NCBI RefSeq assembly: GCF_026162365.1
Contig: NZ_JAOANW010000010.1
Location: forward strand, 1 to 64,000
DNA length: 64,000 nt
Direction of reading: 5' to 3'
DNA from: Nitratireductor luteus
Lineage (GTDB): Bacteria > Pseudomonadota > Alphaproteobacteria > Rhizobiales > Rhizobiaceae
In this document: in pieces, positions 25,751-35,556 of the stretch
Numbering within the stretch: the first letter of the stretch is position 1
Layout of the letters: each line of letters begins with the position of its first letter
Notes under the pieces: generated by a model
Seen by the model: only the letters and a program-made list of their open reading frames with translations
The model's database searches: none
What the model was told of the DNA's origin: nothing
Position numbers and translations under genes: made by a program

Positions 25751-27661
25751 ATGAAGAAGCTCGCCCTATTTGCCCTGACTTCGTCGGCGCTTGCCCTCAC
25801 GGCGACCCAGTCCTTTGCCGATTACACGCTCAATATCCTGCACATCAATGACTGGCACAGCCGCATCGAATCCATCAACAAATACGATTCGACGTGCTCG
25901 GCCGAAGACGAGGCGGAGGGCAATTGCTTTGGAGGCGCGGCACGGCTGGTGACGGCAGTGCGCGACCGGCGGGAGGCGCTTGACGGCCAGAACGTCCTCT
26001 TCCTCAACGCCGGCGACAACTTCCAGGGATCGCTCTTCTACACAACCTATAAGGGTGCGGTCGAAGCCGAGTTCCTGAACCTGATGAAGACCGACGCCAT
26101 GGTCGTCGGCAACCACGAATTCGACGACGGCGAGGACGGCCTCGCCACTTTTCTCGACAAGGCGGAGTTCCCGGTTCTGGGTTCTAACGTTAAAGCCAGC
26201 GAGGCCTCCAGCCTCGGCGACCGGGTGAAGGAATATGTCATCCTCGGAGAGGGCGGCGAGAAGATCGGCATCGTCGGCGCGGTGGCGAACGACACGGCCG
26301 AGCTTTCATCGCCAGGCGAGAATGTGAGCATCATAGAGGACGTGGAAGGTATAACCGCCGCCGTCGAGGCCGCAAAAGCCGAGGGCGTCAACAAGATCAT
26401 TGCCGTAACCCATGTCGGCTATCCGCGCGACCTTGCCGCCATCGCCAAGATACCAGGCGTGGACGTCGTGGTGGGCGGCCACACCAACACGCTTCTGTCG
26501 AACACGATCGAAGGTGCCGAGGGCCCCTATCCGACCATGGTGGACAATCCGGACGGCTACCAGGTGCCTGTCGTGCAAGCTGCCTCCTACTCCAAATATC
26601 TGGGCGAACTGAAGGTGGTGTTCAACGATGAGGGCGTCGTGACGGAAGCCACCGGCGACGTGCATCTTCTGGACGCGACCGTGCAGCCGGACGAAGCCGT
26701 CGCCGAGCGGGTCGCCGAACTGGGCGGCCCCATCGAGGAGCTCAAGCAGAAGGTCGTTGCCCAGACCACCGCCCCTATCGATGGCAGCCGCGAGAACTGC
26801 CGCGCTGGCGAATGCGAGATGGGCAACGCCGTCACCGATGCAATGCTTGCGCGCACGAAGGACCAAGGGGTTGATTTCGCCATCACCAATGGCGGGGGCC
26901 TGCGCGCCTCTATCGACGCAGGCGAGGTGACGATGGGCGAGGTGCTCGGCGTCCTGCCTTTCCAGAACACGCTCGCCACCTTCCAGATCAAGGGCGAGGA
27001 TGTCATCGCCTCGCTCGAGAGCGGCGTCAGCCAGCTCGAAGAAGGCGCCGGGCGGTTCCCGCAAGTCTCCGGCCTGCGCTTCTCGTTCGATCCGTCCGTT
27101 GCACCGGGCGAAGGCCGGGTAAGCAATGTCGAGGTCAGCGAAAACGGCGAATGGCAGTCGATCGATCCCGACAAGACATATTCAGTGGCCACCAACAACT
27201 TCATGCGCAACGGCGGCGACGGCTACAAGCTCTTCGCCGAAAAGGCTGAAAACGCCTATGATTATGGGCCGGGCCTGGAAGAGGTCTTCGCTGATTATCT
27301 GACCGAAAACAGCCCCTACCAGCCAGCCATAGACGGACGCATCACCAAGGTCGAGGCCGCGACGGCTTCTGCCGGAGCCACGGAAGAGGCGAGCGGTCCT
27401 TCCGCCGATATGGCCGGGGAAAGTGCCGACGGCACGGCTGAACCCGGTGAAGCAGCAGCCGATACGCCCATGGCGAGCGAAACGACCATGGCCGAGGATG
27501 GGCAGAGCCATACTATCGCGCGCGGCGACACCTATTGGGATCTTGCCCAGCGCTTCTACGGCGATCCCCGCAAGTGGCGGACCTTGGCGGAAGCCAATCC
27601 CGACCACACGGCCCGTCGGCTGATGGTCGGGGCGGCAATCGTCGTCCCCGCTGCCGAATAG
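25751..27661 (+). CDS. Periplasmic 5'-nucleotidase/metallophosphatase with C-terminal LysM domain
   Basis: A 636-residue exported enzyme. The signal peptide ends SFA/D (residue 23). The calcineurin-like metal site is made by HINDWH (31-36), NAGDN (86-90), GNHEFDD (120-126), THVGY and GGHTN. The 5'-nucleotidase C-terminal domain has TNGGGLRASIDAGEVTMGE and ATNNFMRNGGDGY. After an Ala/Glu/Ser-rich linker (about 540-580), a LysM module (IARGDTYWDLAQRFYGDPRK, residues about 585-634) closes the protein. LysM would tether the enzyme to peptidoglycan. Role: scavenging nucleotides by removing phosphate. GGGAG precedes the ATG. Confidence 0.88.
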   Translation: MKKLALFALTSSALALTATQSFADYTLNILHINDWHSRIESINKYDSTCSAEDEAEGNCFGGAARLVTAVRDRREALDGQNVLFLNAGDNFQGSLFYTTYKGAVEAEFLNLMKTDAMVVGNHEFDDGEDGLATFLDKAEFPVLGSNVKASEASSLGDRVKEYVILGEGGEKIGIVGAVANDTAELSSPGENVSIIEDVEGITAAVEAAKAEGVNKIIAVTHVGYPRDLAAIAKIPGVDVVVGGHTNTLLSNTIEGAEGPYPTMVDNPDGYQVPVVQAASYSKYLGELKVVFNDEGVVTEATGDVHLLDATVQPDEAVAERVAELGGPIEELKQKVVAQTTAPIDGSRENCRAGECEMGNAVTDAMLARTKDQGVDFAITNGGGLRASIDAGEVTMGEVLGVLPFQNTLATFQIKGEDVIASLESGVSQLEEGAGRFPQVSGLRFSFDPSVAPGEGRVSNVEVSENGEWQSIDPDKTYSVATNNFMRNGGDGYKLFAEKAENAYDYGPGLEEVFADYLTENSPYQPAIDGRITKVEAATASAGATEEASGPSADMAGESADGTAEPGEAAADTPMASETTMAEDGQSHTIARGDTYWDLAQRFYGDPRKWRTLAEANPDHTARRLMVGAAIVVPAAE

Positions 27662-27789
27662 CAGAACCGGCAAAGCATCTATCGGTCTCGCCCCTGTCGG
27701 CGGGACCACCCTTCCCCTGCGGCCACAAGCGCCATTGTATTTATCCGCTCCTCCACTAGCTTCAAGGCGCGCATAGGAGCTGGATTGAG

Positions 27790-28854
27790 ATGACGTTGAA
27801 AACGATGCCGGAAGCCGGGGCCGCCAAGTCTGCGACGGTACTTCCCGAGGGACACCCGCCGGTCAGGATCGGCAAGGTCGGCGTCCTGCTCGTCAATCTT
27901 GGCACGCCCGACGGCACCAGCTACTGGCCCATGCGGCGCTATCTTCGCGAATTCCTGTCGGACAAGCGGGTGATCGAATGGCCGCGCGCCATCTGGTATC
28001 CCATTCTGTACGGCATCGTGCTGAACACCCGACCGAAGAAATCGGGCGCGGCCTACGACACGATATGGAACAGGGAGCGCAATGAATCGCCTCTGCGGAC
28101 ATTCACCCGCTCCCAGGCCGAGAAACTGGCAGGAACGCTCGAAGGGCTCGACAATGTCGTTGTCGATTGGGCCATGCGTTATGGCAATCCCTCCATCGAG
28201 ACGGTCACCAAGAGCCTGATGGAACGCGGCTGCGAACGCATCGTCATGTTTCCGCTCTACCCGCAATATTCCGCGACCACCACGGCAACCGTGAATGACA
28301 AGTTCTTCGAGGCGCTGATGAAGATGCGCTTCCAGCCGGCGATCCGCACCATACCTTCCTATCAGGACGAGCCGGCATATATAGAAGCGCTCGCACGTTC
28401 CATAGAACAGCACCTGGCGACGGTCGACTTCGAACCGGAGGTGGTGATCGCGTCCTATCACGGCATTCCGCAGAGCTATTTCCGGCGCGGCGATCCCTAT
28501 CACTGCCACTGCCAGAAGACGACGCGGCTGCTGCGCGATCGGCTCGGGTGGGACGAGGCGAAATTGATCACCTGCTTCCAGTCCCGTTTCGGCCCGGAGG
28601 AATGGCTCCAGCCCTATACGGACAAGACGGTGGAGAAACTGGCGCGCGACGGCGTGCAGTCAATCGCTGTCCTTAATCCCGGCTTCGTCTCCGACTGCCT
28701 GGAAACGCTTGAGGAAATTGCCATCGAGGCAGGCGAAATCTTCCACGAGGCAGGCGGCCGGAACTTCACCCACATACCTTGCCTTAACGACAGCGCCGAA
28801 GGCATGGCAGTGATTGAAACTCTCGTCCGTCGCGAATTGGCGGGATGGGCTTAA
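27790..28854 (+). CDS. hemH: Ferrochelatase
   Basis: A 354-residue enzyme inserting iron into protoporphyrin IX, the last step of protoheme synthesis. It has the N-terminal VGVLLVNLGTPDGTSYWPMRRYL, DWAMRYGNPS, MFPLYPQYSATTTATV, the active-site His in SYHGIPQSYFRRGDPY, and TCFQSRFGPEEWLQPYT. The C-terminal NPGFVSDCLETLEEI with the conserved Glu is intact. GGAGC lies 9 bases before the ATG. It stands between the 5'-nucleotidase and the stomatin pair in the same direction. Confidence 0.95.
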   Translation: MTLKTMPEAGAAKSATVLPEGHPPVRIGKVGVLLVNLGTPDGTSYWPMRRYLREFLSDKRVIEWPRAIWYPILYGIVLNTRPKKSGAAYDTIWNRERNESPLRTFTRSQAEKLAGTLEGLDNVVVDWAMRYGNPSIETVTKSLMERGCERIVMFPLYPQYSATTTATVNDKFFEALMKMRFQPAIRTIPSYQDEPAYIEALARSIEQHLATVDFEPEVVIASYHGIPQSYFRRGDPYHCHCQKTTRLLRDRLGWDEAKLITCFQSRFGPEEWLQPYTDKTVEKLARDGVQSIAVLNPGFVSDCLETLEEIAIEAGEIFHEAGGRNFTHIPCLNDSAEGMAVIETLVRRELAGWA

Positions 28855-28942
28855 AACAGGACAGCCACCCTCTTACCTATAGGTCGCAATCTGTGAGATA
28901 GTGCGGCAGCTTTAATCCATTTCCACCCGCAGGGATCACGCA

Positions 28943-29890
28943 ATGCTTTTTTCAGGTCTCGATATTCTTATTCCGGTCCTCGTCGTCCTTGTCCTCCTGC
29001 TGCTGTTCGTCAGCGTCAAGACGGTGCCGCAGGGGCATAATTACACGGTCGAACGCTTCGGCCGCTACACGCGCACGCTTTCACCCGGCCTCAATATCAT
29101 CACCCCCTTCATCGACCGCGTTGGCGCGAAGATGAACATGATGGAGCAGGTGCTGGATGTGCCGACCCAGGAGGTCATCACGCGCGACAACGCCATTGTC
29201 GCCGTGGACGGCGTTGCCTTCTACCAGGTGTTAAGTGCGCCGCAGGCGGCTTATCAGGTATCCGGCCTGGAGAACGCCATACTCAACCTGACCATGACCA
29301 ATATACGTTCGGTCATGGGCTCCATGGATCTCGATGAGCTTCTGTCGAACCGCGACATGATCAACGAAAAGCTCCTGCGCATCGTCGATGAGGCAGCCAA
29401 TCCGTGGGGCATCAAGATGACCCGCGTTGAGATCAAGGACATCAACCCGCCCGCCAACCTCGTTGAATCGATGGCGCGGCAGATGATGGCCGAACGCAAC
29501 AAGCGCGCTCAGATTCTCGAAGCCGAAGGTCTCAAGCAGGCCCAGATCCTTGAAGCCGAGGGCCGGCGCGAAGCCGCTTTCCGCGACGCCGAGGCGCGCG
29601 AGCGCGCGGCAGAAGCCGAAGCCCGCGCCACCCAGGTCGTCTCCGAGGCCATTGCCAAGGGCGACGTTCAGGCGGTCAACTACTTCGTCGCGCAGAAATA
29701 TACCGAAGCGCTCGCCAAGATCGGTTCGTCGGCCAACAACAAGATCGTGCTGATGCCTTTCGAAGCGTCTTCGCTGATCGGAACGCTGGGCGGCATCGGC
29801 CAGATCGCGCGGGACGTGTTCGGCGAGGACGGCAAGAGCCCGCGCCCCTCCACACCCCGTCCGCCGACGACCGGCCTGGCCCGCGATTGA
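28943..29890 (+). CDS. SPFH/stomatin-family membrane protein (QmcA-like)
   Basis: A 315-residue slipin-type protein. A single N-terminal membrane helix (about 6-27) is followed by the SPFH domain ([60 protein letters not shown]) and an Ala/Glu-rich coiled coil (about 185-245). These proteins form membrane-bound rings that scaffold or restrain proteases. It is followed 9 bases later by an NfeD-type gene, the classical stomatin-NfeD operon. GCAGGGATC precedes the ATG. Confidence 0.9.
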   Translation: MLFSGLDILIPVLVVLVLLLLFVSVKTVPQGHNYTVERFGRYTRTLSPGLNIITPFIDRVGAKMNMMEQVLDVPTQEVITRDNAIVAVDGVAFYQVLSAPQAAYQVSGLENAILNLTMTNIRSVMGSMDLDELLSNRDMINEKLLRIVDEAANPWGIKMTRVEIKDINPPANLVESMARQMMAERNKRAQILEAEGLKQAQILEAEGRREAAFRDAEARERAAEAEARATQVVSEAIAKGDVQAVNYFVAQKYTEALAKIGSSANNKIVLMPFEASSLIGTLGGIGQIARDVFGEDGKSPRPSTPRPPTTGLARD

Positions 29891-29899
29891 GGCCCGGCC

Positions 29900-30361
29900 A
29901 TGCTTCAATCGATTCTGACCGAACTCGGCCCATGGAACTGGATGGTGCTTGGCTTCGTCCTGCTGGCGCTCGAATTGCTTGTCCCCGGCATTTTCCTTCT
30001 ATGGATCGGAGTTGCCGCCATCCTGACCGGCGCGCTCGCGCTGCAATTCTGGGGCCTGGCCTGGTTGACCTGGCAGGTGCAGGTCCTCGTCTTCCTGGCA
30101 TTGTCCATCGCTTCGGCGCTCATCGGCAAGAGGCTCATGGACGCGCGGCGGGCGAACGACACCGATCAGCCGCTGCTTAACAAGCGTGCGGAGCAGCTTG
30201 TTGGGCGCACCGCCTCACTGGAGGAACCCATCGACAACGGCTATGGCCGCATCCGCATCGACGATACCACCTGGCGCGTCTCCGGCCCCGACCTGCCAGC
30301 CGGGACCCGCGTGCGGGTGACGAACGCAGATAGCGGCGAGCTCAAGGTCGAGAAGGCCTGA
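29900..30361 (+). CDS. NfeD-family membrane protein, stomatin partner
   Basis: A 153-residue short NfeD protein: two or three membrane helices (about 12-80, including ALELLVPGIFLLWIGVAAIL) and a C-terminal OB-fold domain (about 95-150: LVGRTASLEEPIDNGYGRIRIDDTTWRVSGPDLPAG, split here only for description). It lacks the protease domain of long NfeD proteins. Its place 9 bases after the SPFH gene fixes the pairing; the couple probably shapes membrane microdomains or controls FtsH-like proteolysis. Confidence 0.87.
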   Translation: MLQSILTELGPWNWMVLGFVLLALELLVPGIFLLWIGVAAILTGALALQFWGLAWLTWQVQVLVFLALSIASALIGKRLMDARRANDTDQPLLNKRAEQLVGRTASLEEPIDNGYGRIRIDDTTWRVSGPDLPAGTRVRVTNADSGELKVEKA

Positions 30362-30369
30362 GCGCAGAC

Positions 30370-31365
30370 CTACGCCGCTCCGATACGCAGAAGGTCGTGC
30401 AGGTGGACGATGCCAACCGGCTTGTCCCCCTCGACCACCATCAGCGTGGTGATCGCCGAGGAATTCACCATCTGCAGCGCGGTGGCGGCCAGCGTGTCGG
30501 GCGCGATGGTCTTGGGATTGCGGGTCATCACCTGGTCCACACTCATCGACAATATGTCGCTGTCCATGTGGCGTCTGAGGTCGCCATCGGTGATGATGCC
30601 GGTCAGCCGGCCGTCGGCGGCTGCCACACCGACGCAACCAAATCCCTTTCTCGAGATTTCGAGAATGGCTTCCCGCATTCCGGTACCGGTGGAAACCAGC
30701 GGCAGGTCCCCGCCCGAATGCATGATGTCGCCCACATGCATCAGATTGGCGCCAAGCTGTCCGCCTGGGTGAAATGTCCGGAAATGATCGGGTGTGAAGC
30801 CACGCGCCTCCAGGAGTGCGATGGCCAGCGCATCGCCGATGACGAGTTGCAGCAGCGTCGAGGTCGTCGGCGCCAGCCCGTGAGGGCATGCTTCGGCCGC
30901 CTTGGGCAGGCGGAGCACGACGCTCGATTCGCGCGCAAGCGCCGACTTTTCGCCGGAGGTGATGGCGATGAGCGGTATCGAGAAGCGTCTTGCATAGGCA
31001 ACAATGCCCTTCAGTTCGGCGCTTTCCCCCGACCATGAAAGTGCGATGATCACATCATCGCGGGCGATCATCCCGAGGTCTCCGTGATTGGCCTCGGCGG
31101 GATGCACGAAATAGGCCGGCGTTCCCGTGGAGGCGAGCGTCGCGGCGATCTTGGAACCGATATGGCCACTCTTGCCGACCCCGGTGACGATGACGCGGCC
31201 GGAGATGCCGCTGATCGCGTCAACAGCCGCCGCGAAAGGTTCGCTCAGCCCGTCGGTCAGGGCCTGGCTCAGTTCCGCGAGCCCCTTCCGTTCGGTCTCG
31301 AGCGTCCGCATCGCCGAAGCGATAGCCTGTGCCGGATCGGTCTTTTTTCTGGGTGCGCCGTGCAT
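30370..31365 (-). CDS. kdsD: Arabinose-5-phosphate isomerase (KpsF/GutQ family)
   Basis: A 331-residue enzyme converting ribulose-5-phosphate to arabinose-5-phosphate, the precursor of Kdo in lipopolysaccharide. The SIS domain has VTGVGKSGHIGSKIAATLASTG, FVHPAEANHGDLGM, SWSGESAE and CPHGLAPTTSTLLQL; FHPGGQLG links to two CBS domains (about 200-330) ending IVHLHDLLRIGAA. The start is uncertain. The frame is open to an ATG at 31431, but the 22 extra residues (two Cys, no family match) and the usual length favour 31365. Divergent from the beta-barrel gene. Confidence 0.9.
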   Translation of the reverse strand: MHGAPRKKTDPAQAIASAMRTLETERKGLAELSQALTDGLSEPFAAAVDAISGISGRVIVTGVGKSGHIGSKIAATLASTGTPAYFVHPAEANHGDLGMIARDDVIIALSWSGESAELKGIVAYARRFSIPLIAITSGEKSALARESSVVLRLPKAAEACPHGLAPTTSTLLQLVIGDALAIALLEARGFTPDHFRTFHPGGQLGANLMHVGDIMHSGGDLPLVSTGTGMREAILEISRKGFGCVGVAAADGRLTGIITDGDLRRHMDSDILSMSVDQVMTRNPKTIAPDTLAATALQMVNSSAITTLMVVEGDKPVGIVHLHDLLRIGAA

Positions 31366-31457
31366 GCGATGGCGCTTAGCGCTTTCACCAGCCAATGTCC
31401 AATCCTCTTTGCCGGCACAGGCCGCGCACATGTTCGTTCGCGCAATTCAACTATGTG

Positions 31458-31465
31458 TTAACCAT
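31458..31465 (+). promoter_or_regulatory. TTAACCAT motif (CtrA-type) in the kdsD / beta-barrel divergent region
   Basis: TTAACCAT, followed 19 bases later by an AT-rich TTTAATTA, in the 157-base region between the two divergent starts. The 8-mer is the alphaproteobacterial CtrA-type motif; regulation of either envelope gene is inferred. Confidence 0.35.
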
Positions 31466-31522
31466 CGGCGTTTACCGTTTAATTACCAGGGCCCGACGGG
31501 CCGCACGAGAATTCGGGTAGCA

Positions 31523-33169
31523 ATGTCGCGATTACCTCCGGCAGGGAACTACGCTGTTTGGCGGCTGGCTGCCTTTGCCGGCCCGCTGCTTTTTGCCCAG
31601 GCCGTTCATGCGCAGGAATACCAGCTTCGCGGTGCCGTGAACGAGCAGGAAGTCAGCTCCAGTCTCCTCGCCGGGGGAACGGGAGGCATACCGGCCCCTG
31701 CCTACGAACCGGCGAGCCAAGGAGCGGTTACCGACGAGGAAATGGACACGCTGTTTCCTTCCGGAGAAGGCGTCGGCACGACGATCTCACAGGAGCCGTT
31801 CCCGCCGTTGAACCCCTCCGCCCGACCGGTATCGCGCCCGAGTGCCCGCACCAACGACGCCGAGGATCCCAGCTCTTCCACGGCGGCTGACGCGAACCCG
31901 CCCGACGCCGGAATTGATGATCTGAGCACCGGAGGCACGCGCCCGGCCGGTCCCGTCGAATCCAAATATCTGGAAGAGCCGCGGCGGCTCAACCAGCCTG
32001 TCGTGCCCGTGGAAGGGCAGGCCAGGGACGAGCCGCAGGACCCCTATGCGCCGCTCGGCCTGCGGATCGGAACGTTCAATGTCGTGCCGCAGCTCGAACA
32101 GGGTCTGACCTGGACGTCGAACGCCAATAACAGTCCCGACGGCGGCGAAGCAGTGCTCTCCCAGACCACGCTGCGCCTTCGAGCCGTGTCCGACTGGTCG
32201 CGCCACGGGGCGACGGCCAACGCCTTCGGCACCTACCGTAAATCTATCTCAGGCGAGGAAGTTTCCGAGCTGGAAGGCGGCGCGGACGCCGCGCTCCGGC
32301 TCGACTTCGCCGACGACCTCACGGGCAACGCATCGCTCGGCTACCGGGCCGCCCGCGAATCCGCCTCCTCCCCGGTGGCGATCGCCAGCGTCGATCGGCA
32401 GCCGCTGCGTCACACGATCGATGGCACGCTCGGCATCGAAAAATCCCTCGGGCGCCTTCGGCTCGGCCTTGCCGGCGACGTCACACGCATCCAGTACGGC
32501 GAAGCGGAGTTGAGTGACGGCACCCGCCTTTCGCAGGACGACCGCAACTCGACCCTGGCCCTGATGCGGCTTCGCGCCGGATATGAGATATCCCCCAGCC
32601 TCGCGCCATTCGTGGAGGTCGAGGGCGGGCGCCGCTTCTACGATGAGGAAAACGACAGCGCCGGCTATGCCCGCTCCGCCACGCGCCTGGGCGCCCGCGC
32701 CGGACTGGCGGTGAACGTGTCGGAGAAACTGTCGGGCGAAATCTCGGCCGGCTGGATTTCGGAGGATTTCGAAGATTCCCGTCTTGAAACGATCTCCGGC
32801 CTGGCCCTCGCCGCCGCCATGGAATGGTCGCCGGTGCGGGAGACGACCGTACGCCTCGACGGGTCGACAATCATTGAGGGTACCACCGATGCAGGCCAGA
32901 GCGGCTCCATGCTTTACTCTGGAACGCTGCGCGCCTCACGGAATCTGCGTGCCAACCTCACCGGCGAAGCGGCATTCGGCGCCGCCTACCGCGACTATGT
33001 CAGCGGCGGCCATGATCTGATCCTGAGCGGCGAGGCAAGCCTTACCTGGTGGTTGAACCGCTATGCCGGCTTGGTCGGCCGGGCGCGCCATGAGCGCCAG
33101 ACGAGCAGTCTGCCCGACCGTGACTACGAGACCACGAGCGTCTTCATGGGTGTGACCCTGCGCCGCTGA
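31523..33169 (+). CDS. Outer-membrane beta-barrel protein (putative porin 2-like)
   Basis: A 548-residue exported protein. A signal peptide (about 1-30, ending AVHA/QE) precedes a 160-residue polar, Pro/Ser/Thr-rich stretch. The remaining ~370 residues alternate polar and hydrophobic residues in short amphipathic strands (LGLRIGTFNVVPQLEQGLTW, ANAFGTYRKSI, LRLGLAGDVTRI), a beta-barrel pattern like the BBP2/beta-barrel porin 2 family. It ends in strand TTSVFMGVTLRR instead of the usual terminal Phe. The substrate is unknown. The ATG at 31523 has no clear ribosome-binding site but is followed at once by the signal peptide. Convergent with galU, 12 bases apart. Confidence 0.8.
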   Translation: MSRLPPAGNYAVWRLAAFAGPLLFAQAVHAQEYQLRGAVNEQEVSSSLLAGGTGGIPAPAYEPASQGAVTDEEMDTLFPSGEGVGTTISQEPFPPLNPSARPVSRPSARTNDAEDPSSSTAADANPPDAGIDDLSTGGTRPAGPVESKYLEEPRRLNQPVVPVEGQARDEPQDPYAPLGLRIGTFNVVPQLEQGLTWTSNANNSPDGGEAVLSQTTLRLRAVSDWSRHGATANAFGTYRKSISGEEVSELEGGADAALRLDFADDLTGNASLGYRAARESASSPVAIASVDRQPLRHTIDGTLGIEKSLGRLRLGLAGDVTRIQYGEAELSDGTRLSQDDRNSTLALMRLRAGYEISPSLAPFVEVEGGRRFYDEENDSAGYARSATRLGARAGLAVNVSEKLSGEISAGWISEDFEDSRLETISGLALAAAMEWSPVRETTVRLDGSTIIEGTTDAGQSGSMLYSGTLRASRNLRANLTGEAAFGAAYRDYVSGGHDLILSGEASLTWWLNRYAGLVGRARHERQTSSLPDRDYETTSVFMGVTLRR

Positions 33170-33181
33170 AATTGCATCCGC

Positions 33182-34060
33182 CTACCCTTCCTGCGCCAGG
33201 ATATCGCGGGCGAAACGTGTGATGAACGGCTTCAGGTCCTCGCGTTGCAGTGCAAAGGCGAGATTGGCCTCCACGAAGCCTTCCGGCGAGCCGCAATCGA
33301 AGGTACGGCCTTCATAGATGTGCGCGTAGAAGGGTTGTTCGGCGTGCAGGCGCAGCATGGCGTCGGTGATCTGGATTTCGCCGCCGGCCCCCGTCTCCTG
33401 GTTCTCCAGAAGCGCAAAGATTTCCGGCTGAAGAATATAACGGCCGTTGATGTAAAACGGCGACGGCGCGTCCTCAGGTTTCGGCTTTTCCACCATGGCG
33501 GTGATCTCGAAGCCCGAATGAGCGTCCTTGCCGCGTCCGACGATGCCGTATTTGTGGGTCTCGGAGGGATCGCATTCCTCGACGGCGAGGATGTTGCCGC
33601 CGGTCTGCTCGTAGAGGTCCACCATCTGCTTCATGCAGCCCGCTTCCGATTGCATGATCATGTCGGGCAGCAGCAAGGCGAAAGGCTCGTTGCCCACCAG
33701 CTCCCGCGCGCACCAAACGGCGTGGCCGAGCCCCAGCGGCACTTGCTGGCGGGTGAAACTCGTCTGCCCCGGCTGCGGCTGCATCGCCTTCAGGCGCTCG
33801 AGGATTTCTGTCTTTCCGCGCCGCGAAAGCGTGTCGTAAAGTTCCACCTGCACATCGAAATGATCCTCGATGGCAGATTTGTTGCGGCCGGTCACGAAGA
33901 TCAGATGCTCTATACCTGCTTCACGCGCTTCATCCACCACATACTGGATGACCGGTTTGTCGACCACCGTCAGCATTTCCTTGGGCAACGCCTTGGTCGC
34001 TGGCAGGAACCGCGTTCCCAGGCCGGCGACCGGAAACACGGCTTTACGGATCTTCTTCAT
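33182..34060 (-). CDS. galU: UTP-glucose-1-phosphate uridylyltransferase
   Basis: A 292-residue nucleotidyltransferase making UDP-glucose for surface polysaccharide. The N-terminal [22 protein letters not shown] motif (described in parts: G-L-G-T-R-F-L and the Lys of PKEM), [48 protein letters not shown] and [12 protein letters not shown] are typical. kdsD, the barrel gene and the transglycosylase around it make this an envelope-biogenesis neighbourhood. Confidence 0.95.
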   Translation of the reverse strand: MKKIRKAVFPVAGLGTRFLPATKALPKEMLTVVDKPVIQYVVDEAREAGIEHLIFVTGRNKSAIEDHFDVQVELYDTLSRRGKTEILERLKAMQPQPGQTSFTRQQVPLGLGHAVWCARELVGNEPFALLLPDMIMQSEAGCMKQMVDLYEQTGGNILAVEECDPSETHKYGIVGRGKDAHSGFEITAMVEKPKPEDAPSPFYINGRYILQPEIFALLENQETGAGGEIQITDAMLRLHAEQPFYAHIYEGRTFDCGSPEGFVEANLAFALQREDLKPFITRFARDILAQEG

Positions 34061-34248
34061 GCAAAAGGCCCCTTTTCAAGATCGGTTGGTGGAAAGACAC
34101 GCATCGGTCAATGCGCGGGGAATGGGTTGGTTGCGCCGTGAAATAGCGCGAATTTTCTGGCATCACACATCATGCACGATTCCTATGGTAAACTCTTTAC
34201 TAACCGCAATAGGCGATCATGGGGCACGAATTTCCTTTGGAGGTTGGA

Positions 34249-35472
34249 ATGTTGTCACGCCGAACCCTTTCAGGCTTCATTGCGCGCGGGTTTCTCGTAG
34301 GCGCACTTCTCGCAGCCGGCGCAGTTTCGCCTGCCCGGGCGGATGCCGGCTTTCAGCGGTGGGTCGCACAGTTCCGTTCTGTCGCGATCCAGAACGGCGT
34401 TTCCGGCGAAGTCTACGATCGCGCCTTCCGCGGCATCACCGCGCCTGATCCGGAAGTGTTGGAAAAGGCCCGCTATCAGCCGGAGTTCCGCGCCGAGCCC
34501 TGGGAGTATTTCGACAACCGGGTGCAGGAAGAGGCTATCCGCACGGGACAGCAGCTTGCGCGCCAGTGGAAGCCGTGGCTGGATCGCATCGAGCGCCAGT
34601 TCGGCGTGGATCGCTCCGTGTTGCTGGCCATCTGGTCGATCGAATCGAACTATGGCGCAGCTCTCCAGAACGACCGCATCATGCGCAGCCTGCCGCGCTC
34701 CCTGGCCACGCTCGCCTATGCCGACAGCCGCCGTGCCAAGTTCGCACGCACGCAGCTTATCGCTGCGCTGAAGATCCTGCAGCGCGGCGACGTCACCGAA
34801 CGCCAGCTCACCAGTTCCTGGGCCGGCGCCATGGGGCACACGCAGTTCATCCCGACCAGCTACCAGGCCTATGCGGTCGACATGGACGGCGACGGCCGCC
34901 GCGATATCTGGAATTCGGTGCCCGATGCGCTGGCCACTGCGGCAAACCTCCTGCGCAAGAATGGCTGGCGCCCCGGGGAAACCTGGGGCTATGAGGTCGT
35001 TCTCCCCGGAGGCCGCAAATTCCCGGCCGGCAACATGTCGCTCCAACGGTGGGCATCCATCGGCGTCGTGCGCGCCAACGGCAAGGCCTTCCCACGTCCG
35101 TCTGACAGCGCGGAGTTGAAAGTGCCGGACGGGCGCGCCGGCCCCGCATTCCTGATGACCAGGAATTTCTCCGTCATCAAGCGCTACAACAATTCCGACA
35201 AATATGCGATTGCCGTCGGGCTCCTTGCGGACCAGATAGCCGGCTATGGCGGCCTCGTGCGCGATTGGAGCCGGCCGTTCGAACGCCTGTCCTTCGGCGA
35301 AACCGAAGAGCTGCAGAAGCGGCTGGGCGCGCTTGGCTATTATGATGGGCCGATCGACGGCAAGATCGGCTCGGGCTCGCGCAACGCCATCAGGCAATTC
35401 CAGGAGCGCATGGGGCTTAACCAGGACGGCCATCCCAGCAAAGAGGTTCTAAGGAAGCTCCGGGGGAACTAA
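34249..35472 (+). CDS. Lytic murein transglycosylase (MltB/SltB family) with peptidoglycan-binding domain
   Basis: A 407-residue periplasmic enzyme cleaving the glycan strand with 1,6-anhydro ring formation. The signal peptide runs to about residue 32 (PARADA). The GH103 domain carries catalytic Glu132 in AIWSIESNYGA, then GAMGHTQFIPTSYQ and DMDGDGRRDIW. A C-terminal peptidoglycan-binding domain (ELQKRLGALGYYDGPIDGKI, about 340-405) follows. No lipobox, so it is a soluble type rather than lipoprotein MltB. The ATG at 34249 has TTGGAGG 6 bases upstream and is preferred over one 30 bases earlier. Confidence 0.9.
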   Translation: MLSRRTLSGFIARGFLVGALLAAGAVSPARADAGFQRWVAQFRSVAIQNGVSGEVYDRAFRGITAPDPEVLEKARYQPEFRAEPWEYFDNRVQEEAIRTGQQLARQWKPWLDRIERQFGVDRSVLLAIWSIESNYGAALQNDRIMRSLPRSLATLAYADSRRAKFARTQLIAALKILQRGDVTERQLTSSWAGAMGHTQFIPTSYQAYAVDMDGDGRRDIWNSVPDALATAANLLRKNGWRPGETWGYEVVLPGGRKFPAGNMSLQRWASIGVVRANGKAFPRPSDSAELKVPDGRAGPAFLMTRNFSVIKRYNNSDKYAIAVGLLADQIAGYGGLVRDWSRPFERLSFGETEELQKRLGALGYYDGPIDGKIGSGSRNAIRQFQERMGLNQDGHPSKEVLRKLRGN

Positions 35473-35556
35473 AATTCCTTGCGTTCCGGCTGAATGCGGA
35501 AAACAACGATGGAGCGCAGTTCGATATCCGGCAGGACGTGCGGCAAGGAGGACATC

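Noticed and set aside
34270-35433. 387-codon minus-strand frame opposite the transglycosylase
   Set aside because: Shadow of a gene with an intact GH103 active site.
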